64,000 bases of DNA. Source: Sebastes aleutianus. Taxonomy: Eukaryota > Chordata > Actinopteri > Perciformes > Sebastidae. Below the pieces are notes generated by a model. The model saw nothing but the letters and a program-made list of their open reading frames with translations. It did not search any database and was not told where the DNA came from. The translations under genes were made by a program, and so were the position numbers. Location of the stretch: NCBI GenBank assembly GCA_916700875.1, contig CAKAKS010000066.1, positions 14,497,361-14,561,360 of the forward strand, in the 5' to 3' direction. Shown one piece after another: positions 37,940 through 47,131 of this stretch. The first letter of the stretch is position 1. The number at the start of each line of letters is the position of its first letter.

Positions 37940-40900
37940 GTTCCAAAGAGATGGCTCTAATGGCTGTGATGTTGTTTTCCATGCAGGGCAACATTGGCTC
38001 TTCAAACTGGGGTCTGAATCTCCTGCAGGAGGAGAACGTCATTCCTGACATCCTCGCATTGGCTCAGCATTGTGACGTGCTGTCAGTACGAGGGTAAGCT
38101 TATCATTTCCAGTTTTTACCAAAAAAAAACAACAACTTTAAGCTGATGTTCACATAGACTTTATGTCCCAAAAATGTTTTTGTTTTGTTTCTCCTGCAAG
38201 AACACAATGTTTTCTGGTGGTGAGAAAACAGAATATAATTGCATTAAATTACTGAGGAACTTTTAACTGGTTATGAAAAAGTCTACATTTTATACTGATG
38301 CCTCTTTATGACCTACATAAGTAAACGAGACCATCAGCGAGAAGATTGGCTATTCCTATGTGGTTATTCTTAATGCTTGTCATCGGTGCCACCGGATCCG
38401 ATTCCGCGCAATCAGACGTAATCATGCAGGTTCACCAGAAACTCCTTCAGCTCAGACTCCAGCAGGGCCTCCAGCAGGGCCTATAGCAGGGCCTCCGGCA
38501 GGGCCTCCGGCAGGGCCTCCGGCAGGGCCTCCGGCAGCGACCAGCCCACCGCAGAGAGACCCAGATCCGGCTTCGCTGCCGCCTTCGACCTGCAGTCGGA
38601 CCTCCTGCGGGAGGTGGAGGTGGGAGCCAGCACCGACACCACGCTGCTGGAGGCCCAGGCCGTATCGCTGGGTCCGCCGTAGGAAAGGAGTCACAGGAGA
38701 ACCAGAATCAGGACTGAGTGGGGCAGACTGTCAGACTCTGCCGCAGTAAAATTAGAGGTTTTCTAAAAGGACTCTGGTGCTCGGAAACCATACCGCTTTT
38801 TTCCACAGGGAGTACCAAAATCAACACAAAATGAAAGTTCCTAGTAGCCTGGTAGTAGCTTTAATAAACAGTGAGGAGTAAAAACGCAAAACATTAAAAT
38901 GAGCTACTTATGATGCTGCAGATCAGCAAGCCCCTATTAGATTTTTTAAATAAATTGTTTCTAATTTAAAAAAATAATTGACAGATAAACGGAACCCTAT
39001 AAATAATTAAGTGTTTTTTGTAAATAAGCATTTTCTACTGTTTTAGCACCAACGTTGTTGATGTGGGAACTACTCTGGTCCCGCAGTCTTAAGGATATGT
39101 TTAGCTACTTTTAAAACATCTTAGCTGAAACATGTTAGCGTGTTTACTAACCGTCCTCTCCCATACCAACAGGACATGTGTTTATGTGCTGGGCGTCATC
39201 TCCAAGACCAGGCAGGGTTGTGAGCTGCTGAAGCAGTACGGTTGGGATGCAGTCAGACACAGTCGCAGGACGCTGTGGCCTGTCACTCCAGAAGAGGTCG
39301 ACACACAACTGACCTCTGAACTCTCCTCAGTACCGAGCACGCTCAGTCTGAACTCTGAATCCACCAGCTCGCGCCACAACAGCGAGAGCGAGTCTCAACC
39401 AAGTACGTAGGACTTACTTTGTCTATGCCAGGATTTGTAGACAGTCAGGAAAGTCTCCATTAGTTGTATTTATGATGTTCCACCATCATAGTAATCAGGT
39501 GTTTTTGATTAACCCCCTTATGCTCCTATTGTGTTCTTCCTCGTGCTCTCAGACATGTACATCCTGGACGATGACAAGTGTGACATTCTGGACCAGTCAG
39601 ACGAGCCCTCTTTCTATCTACACTCCAAACCAGTCAAGGACCGCAGCCCCTTCACCATCCTGGCCTCCACACGCTTCGTTCGCACTCGCTTCCTCAATTC
39701 CCTGTCCCTCCCCAGCAAGAAGCTGCGCTCCACCAGCGACCCCAAGAACCCATCGGGCTCTCGCACCCCTACTGACCTCAAGACGGGGAGTATGAGGCGG
39801 AACAGGACGGTGACGGAGCCGTCTGTGTACAGCCCAAACCAGGACGTCTTCACCCCTGTGTTCAATGGCAGAGGAATGCCCAAGAGTCCCACAGTCAGCC
39901 TGGAGACGTCCTTTGTCGGGACCAGGGGGGGCTCAGAGGAGCAGCTCGTGGATGGCAGGCTGGCCAGGGGAGGAGGCTCAGGCCTCGGACTAAGTGGTCT
40001 AGCAGGGCACGGGGTCGTGGAGCACCCCAGCCGGGAGAGGGAGCAGAGCAGCCGAGAGCGTCTAGCGGGAGACGGCGGCTCCTCGTCTAGTGGAGGCAAT
40101 GTGGTAGGAGGCGGCGGAGGTACTCAGTTTAAAAGCCGCAGCCAGAGCTTTAACACGGACACCACAACCAGCGGCATCAGCTCCATGAGCTCCAGCCCCT
40201 CCAGGGAGACCGTTGGAAACCCCGAGAATCCCGAACCCGAGCCGGACTCCTCTGACTGTGTGAGCCTCAACACAGTGGTGTCAGCCAAGACTGTCAAAAC
40301 GCTCTCCTCTCTCACGCCCCAGGCTCAGACCAACCACATGTCCACGTCGAAGTCCTCCACCGTCTCTCTGGTACCGCCCGGCTCCTCGCACACTCTCCCC
40401 CGCCGAGCCCAGTCTCTCAAGTCTCCCTCGGTGACCACCATCAAGAGCCTGGCCGACTGTAGCTTCATGTACACCAGCCCGCGAGACGCGCTGGGCTACG
40501 CCACGCTGAAGAGGCTGCAGCAGCAGAGGATACACCCGTCTTTGTCTCACAGCGAAGCGTTGGCTTCACCAGCCAAAGACGTGCTGTTCACCGACACCAT
40601 CTGCATGAAGACCGGCAGCCTGGACTCCAGATTAACGCCTCGCAGGTAAATCAGCCATCACTACAGGAACGATACGACAGAAAGCATCTGTATCTATTGT
40701 TCTTTTGTCTACATGGGTGTGTTTATTACTTTTTTTTAATTATATGTTTGTTGTTGCATTAATGAAAAGATTTACTCATCGTCTCCATTTGTGCTACTGT
40801 AGCTTAAGCAGCTATGTGCCTGGGGTAGGTTTTTGTCTTCTGTCTACTTTGGCAATGACAGGTTTGAGTGTGTTTCCTGTACACCTTCTATCTGTCTGTC

Positions 40901-43900
40901 AGGCTATCAGATAGGAGGGGTACCTGTCCGGAGCCCGACGTCTTAGATCCGTACCGCAGGGTGTCCAGAACATTCGCACCGCGGTGGGTGGACCTACCCA
41001 GTGTCCTCCTAGAGAAGAGTAGAGATGTAGCTTCTAGCACCGATCTAGCTGCTTTTACTTTAGTAGCAACTACGGCTCTTTGCCTGCAGTTGTTTAGCCA
41101 TTGCTTTGACTCCCCGTAGCCCCGTAGTGTGAATAAGCCCCATGTAGATTGGTCAGTTGTTGGTTGTTCCCTCCTCTTAGAGCTACTGTGTAAATAGCAC
41201 ACAGGTAGATATAGGTGACATATAGATGTGGCTGTACTGTTTGCTATGGCATAAAATGTTTTTTGATTGTCAAGTTGCTCATGCATGTTCAAATAAAGAT
41301 GGGTGATGAAATGTAGACGGAGAGGACCAAATATAGGGAAACGTGTCCGCTAGTGTGAGGAGTGTTTGAGAATGGGCTCTAGCTCTGACACCAAAGTGTC
41401 TAAGTGGAAGCACATGAGCTCCTAACTCTCACTGTATATTAAGTTATTATTATTTTACCCATAATAGTTAATTGATAATAACTTTAAATTGCAGGTGATA
41501 GATTAACAGTCTTGCAGAGCATTTAAATCTCCTTCTATAGACATTTATGTGAGGAAAAATTCATCAATTAAAGATGGAGTCAGTGATTTTGGAGAAAGAT
41601 TGATATTTGAACTCAACACCAAAACAAATCTAAAAAAAGTCATAAAAGTTATAGTATAGTACGTCGAAAAAAGTAAAAAAAAAAAAAAAAGTCATATAGT
41701 ATGTCAAAAAAGGTCATAAAAAAAGTAATAATATAGTATATCGAAAAAAGTCATACTATAGTATGTCGACAAAAGGGCTGTGTATGAAAACCGGACACAA
41801 AACGGACAGCTAGAGGACCGTGAGGAGATAATCGCCGAATTTGACAAAAAGCGTATTGGATTAGAATCGCTGACTCCGCCTTTGATCAGGGAATTAATTT
41901 CATGATTAACCTATGGATGGTTTGGTCTATGAAAATAATGAAAAATGTGCATCACAACTTCCCAGAGCCCATGGTTTGAATTGTTTGTTTAAACAATTAT
42001 GTGAAACAGAGAGAAGCAGCAAATCCTTTAGAAGCTTGAACCAGCAAATGTTGAGATATTTTTGCTAGAATTCTTTAAAAATAAATAAATCGAAATATTA
42101 ATAAAGTAGCAAGTAGCGGGGTTTTGTCTTCTGTCTACATTGGTAATGACAGGTGTGAGTGTGTTTTTTATTGCACCTTCTATGTCTGTCAGGCTCTCCG
42201 ATAGGAGGGGCACCTGTCCAGAGCCCAACGTCTTAGGGCCGTACCGCAGGCTGTCCAGAACATTCATACCGCGGTGGGTGGACCTACCCAGTGTCCTCCT
42301 CAGTAGAGATGGATCTCCTAGCACCGATCCAGACAAATGTGTCCTTGCTCTAGCTCTATGCCTGCAGTTGTTTAGCCATTGCTTCGACTCCTGTAGCCCA
42401 CATAGTGTGAATAAGTCCCATGTAGATTGGTTGTTCCCTCCTCTTAGAGCTGCAAACCTACATACTTTGATATATATTGTTATTGTCCAGTAGAACTATG
42501 CAGTTAATTAGTAGTAATATAAAATATTAGGTCATACTGACCAGCTCTAACCTCTTTTTCTTCTAATGAACTTTCTGCCTCCATTTAAACTCTCATTGGG
42601 TATTTTTTTTATGTGTGAAGCTTTAGAATACTGACCCTTGGGTGCTTTAGTGTATTTTAAAGCTATGCCAATAGGTACTTTGCTTTTAAGACGTTGATAT
42701 CACACTTTGGATGCACTCTACTGTGAGTTTACCTGTAGCTGCTGTCCTGATAGCTTGCTGCAGTGTGTCAGGCTTTAGAGCCCACTGTGACCCAACTTCC
42801 TTCTCACTCTCTGCTCACTAAGTCTCTGTCTCTGTGCTTTTATCCAACATTTATTCCTCATGTTCCTTTTTCTGTCCCAGTCTCTCCCCCCGGTTCCTCT
42901 CACGCGCCTCTCCTCTTGCCCTCCCTAGGTTCCTGAAGGCTCTTAGCTTTGCCTCCCTGGATAAAGAGGAGCTACTCAGTCCCATCAACCAAAGCACTCT
43001 GCACCGCTGTTCCTCAGTGCGCTCCATGGTCTCTAGTGCCACCTACGGGTGCAACGACGACTATGTCGGCCTAGCGCTGCCCATGGACATCAACGACATG
43101 TTCCACATCAGAGACTCGGCCTACTTTCAGCAGAGAATCAGCCCGCCGTCGGAAGAGCGGAAGCGCTTCCTCTTCGGCGACGGAGATGGTGAATTTAAAT
43201 TATTAAATGAAATCACAGAAATGTGAAGAAGAAAAAGAAGATTGTGGTGTTTGTGCTCACCGTGGTTTTTCCCCTCTGCAGGCGATCGCCCTGCTCTCCC
43301 AGCACTGAAGCAACAGTTCAGCATCTCCGAGCTGATTGTGAACCGAGGTGACAGCCAGAACCACACGGTAGGTTTAGACGAGACGGGACTGCAGGAACAC
43401 ACCGAAGAAAACTGCCTCTACTGTGTAGGAGCCAGCGTCCTCGGATACCCCACACAGCCACAGATCAACAGCACACACCCTCGGACAGGTGAGCCCACGC
43501 ACACGCACACACACGCACACACACGCACACACATACAATGGGTCATTCGAATGACTTTAAACTCAGCGCAGAATATAACAATCGTTTTTTTTCCTCCCAG
43601 ACTTCGTCGACTTCCCGTCATGGGGAGGGCAGAGCGGCCATCGGCTGGAGGTGATGCCTCAGTCCAAGTTCTCTGGGGTGTCGGGCTGCAGCGACGCCGC
43701 CGTGTCACAAGGCTCGGTCTGTAGCACGCCCACACCTGCTGACATTGTCATAGGTAAGACCACGAGTAACCATGTGTGTTTTTCCAAGACTGTGTCAGGA
43801 TTTCATGTTTTACACAACAACAAAATACACGTTGCATTTGTAAAATGACTTTTTTTTGTTCCCTTATCGTTTCAATGAAACTGCTATTTTCTTACTGTCA

Positions 43901-44566
43901 CAGTTTTGTCATGACAACAAAATTTCAAAATTACATTAGTTCCACAACAAAAGTATTTTGCTCAGTGGTACTGCTGTATTTTGTATTTATTGTGGTGAAT
44001 GTCGAATATTTATAGGCAGCAAGGCGATATCAGAAGACGGCCCCGCCTGCCGAGTCTTGCTTAGGAAGGAGGTGCTCCGCCTCATCATCAACCTCAGCTC
44101 CTCCGTAGGAACCAAAGGCCACGAAACGGGACTACTGACGTAAAGCTCCCCTCTTTATTCTATGTACAGTTTTTGAGATGCATGTTCAATTTCAGAAGTT
44201 TTTTTCTTTTTTATGGTCTGTTAAATTTCTCTTTTTCCTGCAGGATAAAGGAGAAGTTTCCCTACGCGTTTGACGACATCTGCCTGTACTCCGAGGTTTC
44301 CCACCTCTTAGCCCACTGTATGTTTCGCCTGACCTCAAGGCGTTTCATACAGGAACTCTTCCAGGACGTGCAATTCATGGCGGTAAGACATTATCTCTCC
44401 TCCCCCCCGTTCCCATACATTTTCTGAAACTCTTTGTCTTTGCTATCCCATGCATTACATTCCTCTTTCCTTTTTTCCCCCCCAGATGTATGAGGAGGCC
44501 GAGGCAATCCTGACGAAGCTACCAAAACCCGTTGAAGAAGATGGTGACCCTCCTGCAGAATCCTGA
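23228..44566 (+). CDS. rictor: RICTOR, scaffold subunit of mTOR complex 2, 37 constitutive exons plus 2 cassettes
   Basis: Exons: 23228-23276, 23404-23451, 26088-26185, 29096-29160, 29441-29572, 29809-29872, 30363-30489, 31037-31206, 31592-31659, 32045-32112, 32652-32734, 33212-33299, 33464-33554, 33646-33712, 33826-33906, 34144-34244, 34453-34618, 34863-34964, 35105-35151, 35238-35373, 35496-35695, 35795-35921, 36050-36214, 36972-37048, 37165-37243, 37344-37453, 37547-37634, 37753-37845, 37987-38093, 39173-39402, 39553-40645, 42929-43188, 43282-43488, 43601-43753, 44016-44139, 44244-44382, 44486-44566. All phases agree, giving 1727 aa (human 1708). RICTOR holds mTORC2 together and directs AKT Ser473-type phosphorylation. 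The N-terminal two thirds are helical HEAT/ARM-like repeats, e.g. VSNMRKLGHLNNF, GGLSTILKSVIDCQLSRINE and LLRFLSIPKGFSYLNERGYV. The 1.1-kb exon encodes the disordered region with RNRTVTEPS, where Thr at 39813-39815 equals the S6K site Thr1135 of human. The C-terminus has LLRKEVLRLIINLSSS and RRFIQELFQDVQF. Exon 31 carries a Gly/Ser-rich insertion not recalled in mammals. Confidence 0.98.
23699..24333. repeat. tandem duplication in rictor intron 2, two ~300-bp copies
   Basis: cctgttatttaagccaacca, gtagtcatgcatttggtcat, ggacgtttttaattggactt, tgtaccatgatctgcaaat and caatacttttatttgcaa occur at 23702-24009 and again at 24060-24333. The second copy lacks about 60 bp internally. This is non-coding tandem duplication with about 95% identity by eye. 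Confidence 0.9.
24404..24830 (-). mobile_element. 5'-truncated LINE-like fragment in rictor intron 2
   Basis: agataagataagatgaacct followed by ttattaatccccggagggaa marks the reversed 3' tail. The rest (tacagagtgaatgggtgaac, gtatagtgtaaagtaagtgt) resembles the untranslated 3' part of fish LINEs. No ORF survives. Confidence 0.55.
25250..25420. mobile_element. hairpin fragment resembling a Penelope-type terminal region
   Basis: ggtcttcatcagggtc at 25355-25370 and gaccctgatgaagacc at 25393-25408 are exact reverse complements inside a 54-nt hairpin. On the minus strand CTGATGA-AGACC-TATGTT-GGTC resembles the core and stem II of a hammerhead ribozyme as found in Penelope-like elements, but the following GAAA is replaced by ATTTTAAA. 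A degenerate element end is the most likely reading. Confidence 0.45.
28558..28800 (+). pseudogene. decayed ZBED/hAT-type transposase-derived N-terminal fragment
   Basis: One frame reads LRKYDELYLATATGDQN and then SCVSSG. A shift of frame gives VLENEAMKLAKLK, a stop codon, then HLITKHPEYQGK. This resembles the 'RKYDxxYL...CxxC...NEAMKPAKLKRHLxTKHPEYQGK' zinc-finger start of hAT-derived ZBED5/SCAND3-like proteins. At least one frameshift and an in-frame TGA break it, so it is dead. It lies inside rictor intron 3. Confidence 0.55.
30630..30968. mobile_element. hAT-type MITE with 8-bp target-site duplication, rictor intron 7
   Basis: The element begins TAGGGGTGTAATGATAC and ends GTGATATACACCCCCA, giving imperfect terminal inverted repeats. 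It is flanked by the direct repeat taaaatac at 30622-30629 and 30969-30976. The 8-bp duplication is the hAT signature. At 339 bp with no ORF it is non-autonomous. Confidence 0.85.
32147..32552. mobile_element. TTAA-bounded MITE, rictor intron 10
   Basis: The left end TTAAAGGTGCTATTGATAAC mirrors the right end cttatcaataagacctttaa, with TTAA on both sides, giving a 406-bp non-autonomous element. The first bases resemble those of the element at 57033, suggesting related families. Confidence 0.75.
36270..36790. repeat. interspersed repeat with 'cgataccaataccagtgaaa' motif, rictor intron 23
   Basis: gtagggatgtcatgatacca, gcagtcgataccaatacc, ttctcgttaccaatttgata and, near the right edge, cgacttgataccaacgtatt match a fish interspersed element I recognise (probably hAT-derived). 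The ends are not precisely readable. Confidence 0.5.
37896..37939. repeat. (AAT)n microsatellite, rictor intron 28
   Basis: An uninterrupted ataataata run of about 44 bp, 140 bp after the rictor exon 21-28 region acceptor tract and before the exon starting at 37987. Confidence 0.95.
38383..38750 (+). other. GC-rich inserted segment with 12-bp minisatellite, rictor intron 29
   Basis: An island of high GC content interrupts an AT-rich intron. It contains about six tandem copies of cagggcctccgg (38456-38535). One frame reads SDVIMQVHQKLLQLRLQQG upstream, and another reads AAFDLQSDLLREVEVGASTD downstream before a stop at 38680-38682. Codon-like composition and open stretches in shifted frames suggest a decayed copy of a coding exon from another gene. 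I do not recognise the source. Confidence 0.5.
40903..40983 (+). CDS. rictor: rictor cassette exon A (81 bp, in frame)
   Basis: Acceptor ctgtctgtcag| and donor CCGCG|GTGGGT enclose 81 bp that fits the phase-2 junction between the 1.1-kb exon (ends CGC AG) and the exon starting at 42929 (G TTC CTG). It adds 27 residues containing LSDRRGTCPEPDVLDPYRR and SRTFAPR. As I recall, an annotated mammalian RICTOR isoform has extra residues near this junction, but the exact match is unverified. Exon B is its duplicate. Confidence 0.8.
41636..41775. repeat. imperfect tandem repeat of 'gtcatactatagtatgtcga' type
   Basis: Short units such as ataaaagttatagtatagta, agtcatatagtatgtcaaaa and agtcatactatagtatgtcg recur between A-runs. 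It lies in the intron between cassette exons A and B. Confidence 0.75.
42193..42273 (+). CDS. rictor: rictor cassette exon B, tandem duplicate of exon A
   Basis: It has the same acceptor context (tgtctgtcag|) and identical donor (CCGCG|GTGGGT), the same 81-bp length and the same phase as exon A. There are about 10 nucleotide differences, four of which change residues (Asp to Asn, Asp to Gly, Val to Leu, Ala to Ile). It stays open, so it could be used instead of, or together with, exon A. Confidence 0.75.
43498..43533. repeat. (CA)n microsatellite, rictor intron
   Basis: cacacgcacacacacgcaca-type run directly after the donor at 43489. Length is expected to be polymorphic. Confidence 0.9.
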
Positions 44567-46194
44567 TCATCCTCCCCCTCGTGTTCCTCGCACAGCCTCC
44601 CCGGTCCTGTCACCCTACAAACATGGAAAAATAAAAAAAAAACGACTGAAAAAATATAAAGTTGGGGAGGCGCCTGGCATGTTTCTGTTGCTAAAAACAG
44701 AGCCCAATAGCCAAGGAAGAAGAAGGAGGAGGCGGTCGTCGCTTGCCTCTATTGGAAAACGAAGGATGTCGGTATCTGTAAACAAAATTTCACCCGACAC
44801 GCCTAATGCTGTTTAAGACTTTTTTTAACAGGAAAAAGGGGGAGCAGTTTAACCAAATACTGTTTTCAGATGGGTCGGCAATCTCGAGCAACACTCAATA
44901 ACACATCGACATAATGCTAAAGGACAAGTTGGATCATTAAGACAAAGACTCACGTTGTGTTTAAAAGAAAAAAAAAAAAAGATTCTATCAACATTTTCTC
45001 TCTTTCCAGAGGTGGTGTTTTTCTGTAATGAAATGAATAAGGCATGTTGTTGTCTACCCAGTGATTCCTCAGACCCCCGCGTTCTTTTTCTCCTTTATGA
45101 AACAAAAACACTACAGAAGGGTCCTGCTGTTTTTAAAAACGTATCTGGAGCCTTCCCGGTTCATATCCCATCCCCGACTTGTGATCTGTTCTAGCCAGAT
45201 AACGTGCTTTTGCTTCTCTTTGCCTCACCACTTCCTACAACCTGTAGCCTCTTGTCAGCACAGACAGCCAATTACTTTTTCTATTTCTTGTATCTCAGAC
45301 AATCAAACATCACTAGTATTGTATTTTCTAAAGCACTATATAATAATATGCCACCCTTACACAGTACATGATGAGAATAGCATGTAATTTAATGCTAGTT
45401 TATGCCATCCTTTACTCGCTTAGGACCTTTTTAATGTTTTTCTTCAGCCATCGCATTAATAGTAAGCTCCTCAGGAGGTGGGTTGATCTTTTTGGAAAGA
45501 TGCTCAATTGTACAAGTTATCTGTAGAATGATTCATTACAGATTTAGTACCTAACTCTGCTCACAAACCTGCATAAGCCCAGCAGCTACCCGACTCTATC
45601 CCTTCTTACCTCTGTGCTTCACCTCCACTGCATGTGCAACAAGCATGGCAAAGTTGTATCGTCACCTTAAACGTGTTTCTTGCTTGTAAAACTTATAAAA
45701 AAAAATAATAGGTTGCCATTACATGCTGCCATTACATTGTAGGAATAAAATTCCCCCTGAATCTGTTTCCACAATGCAATATCACTGTCTGTCATTGGCT
45801 GAGACGGAGGGGGGGGCGGTGTGATGACTTAAAGGATTTGTAAAAGGTTTCCAGGGAAACGGGGGATCTCTGTTTCCATTGGCTTGTTTTTTGCTATAAT
45901 GCTGCTACACACAAATGGACTCATAGAGAGATGATTCATAGATCAGCTGAGTGATGTCAGATCCGATCTATTTATTATATGTCTGTACCATAGAGTGAGC
46001 TCAACCAGAGAAGAAAAAAAAAGTTATTTATATTTTTTCCTCAAGACTGTATTATAATTTAAAAAGTTTTTTTTTCTTTCTTTTTTTTTTTTTTTGCCTG
46101 AATCGTGGTTTCCCTTGTATAATGTGTACAGTATGTTTTTGGGGGCATTGATGACCTAAAGAAACATACAATCCTATCAAAGGGATGCATTGTT

Positions 46195-46200
46195 AATAAA
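46195..46200 (+). terminator. rictor polyadenylation signal AATAAA
   Basis: tgttaataaaacaaaatttg is the first clear AATAAA on the plus strand that is followed by a T/GT-rich tract (ttgacactttgttcatttat). It implies a 3' UTR of about 1.6 kb. Confidence 0.55.
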
Positions 46201-46484
46201 ACAAAATTTGAAATACCCAAAATGTTTGACACTTTGTTCATTTATTTTTCATTTGTAACTTATATCTGAATTTACTCATACACTGGGCATGTCTAAAAAA
46301 AAAAATATTTCATTCAGATATGACAATGAAGAACCTCTGACATGTATATTGGGACACAGTATTTCTCATGATACTTTGTGTCACATAAAATGGAGCGAAT
46401 AGGGGGAAAAAAAATATGCTTTTAATAATTACATAAATAGAAACAATTGCATTAAAGTGTCCACCGCTGAATTAGCTTAAAGGC

Positions 46485-46490
46485 TTTATT
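46485..46490 (-). terminator. npc1l1 polyadenylation signal AATAAA
   Basis: The minus strand reads CCAATAAAGCC about 640 bp past the stop codon. A second AATAAA complement is at 46556-46561. Either would end npc1l1 before the rictor 3' end. Confidence 0.5.
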
Positions 46491-47131
46491 GGATGCCGCA
46501 AGGGCAAACAACAGGTGGTACAAATAAAAACATCCACAAACTAAAATCTGCATAATTTATTTAATTACACACACAAACTTTCAGTCATAGACCCTTAAGT
46601 TATTTATGGTACAAAAATAATTAATGTAAAATTATGATACCAAATGTTTAAACACATTTAATATTTTTCACTGATTGCACATTTTACAGCAATGTCACCA
46701 TACTGCTATTGAATAATATTAAAAGCTGGAGTGTGTGTTCCTTTAAATCAGTCAAAACAGTGCTAATGTGAAATATTCACATTCAATACAAAAAAAATAC
46801 AAATTGACTAATTCAAGAATATTTGTCGACTTCCTGTCCGCAGTTGAACAAGAAAGCTTCAGTGCTTGTGTAGTTTTTCACATGTCCAGACAGGAAAGGC
46901 TTAATACAATAGTCCACTCTTGCATTGCTCAGAAATATTGCACAGCTGCATGTTGTTGTCCCACCGGCCCATTTCTGATTGAGGTACATAGTTAAGTTAA
47001 TGATTTCCATACGGAGCCAAATACTTGACTCCTTGTTTGCTCTCTCTGTCCTTTCCTGTGTCCATACTTTTCAGTTTGTTATAGAGGTATTCACTCATCA
47101 GAGCTTAAAAAACAAGCTTTGTTGTTGATGC

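Larger units (their letters stand above)
40825..42452 (+). repeat. segmental tandem duplication carrying rictor cassette exons
   Basis: 40825-41187 and 42115-42452 share intron and exon sequence: ttttgtcttctgtctac, the exon, acctacccagtgtcctcct, tgcctgcagttgtttagcca, catgtagattggt and ttccctcctcttagagct. Copies are 1290 bp apart. The duplicated unit is thus the exon plus about 90 bp upstream and about 190 bp downstream. Confidence 0.9.
44567..47131. other. convergent 3' ends of rictor and npc1l1
   Basis: The rictor 3' UTR runs from 44567 to the AATAAA at 46195. The npc1l1 3' UTR runs leftwards from 47131 to AATAAA complements at 46556-46561 or 46485-46490. Under 300 bp may separate the transcript ends. 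No other gene or large repeat is seen. Confidence 0.65.

Noticed and set aside
40281..40550. Minus-strand Arg/Gly-rich open frames opposite rictor exon 31
   Set aside because: They are antisense shadows of a GC-rich coding exon.
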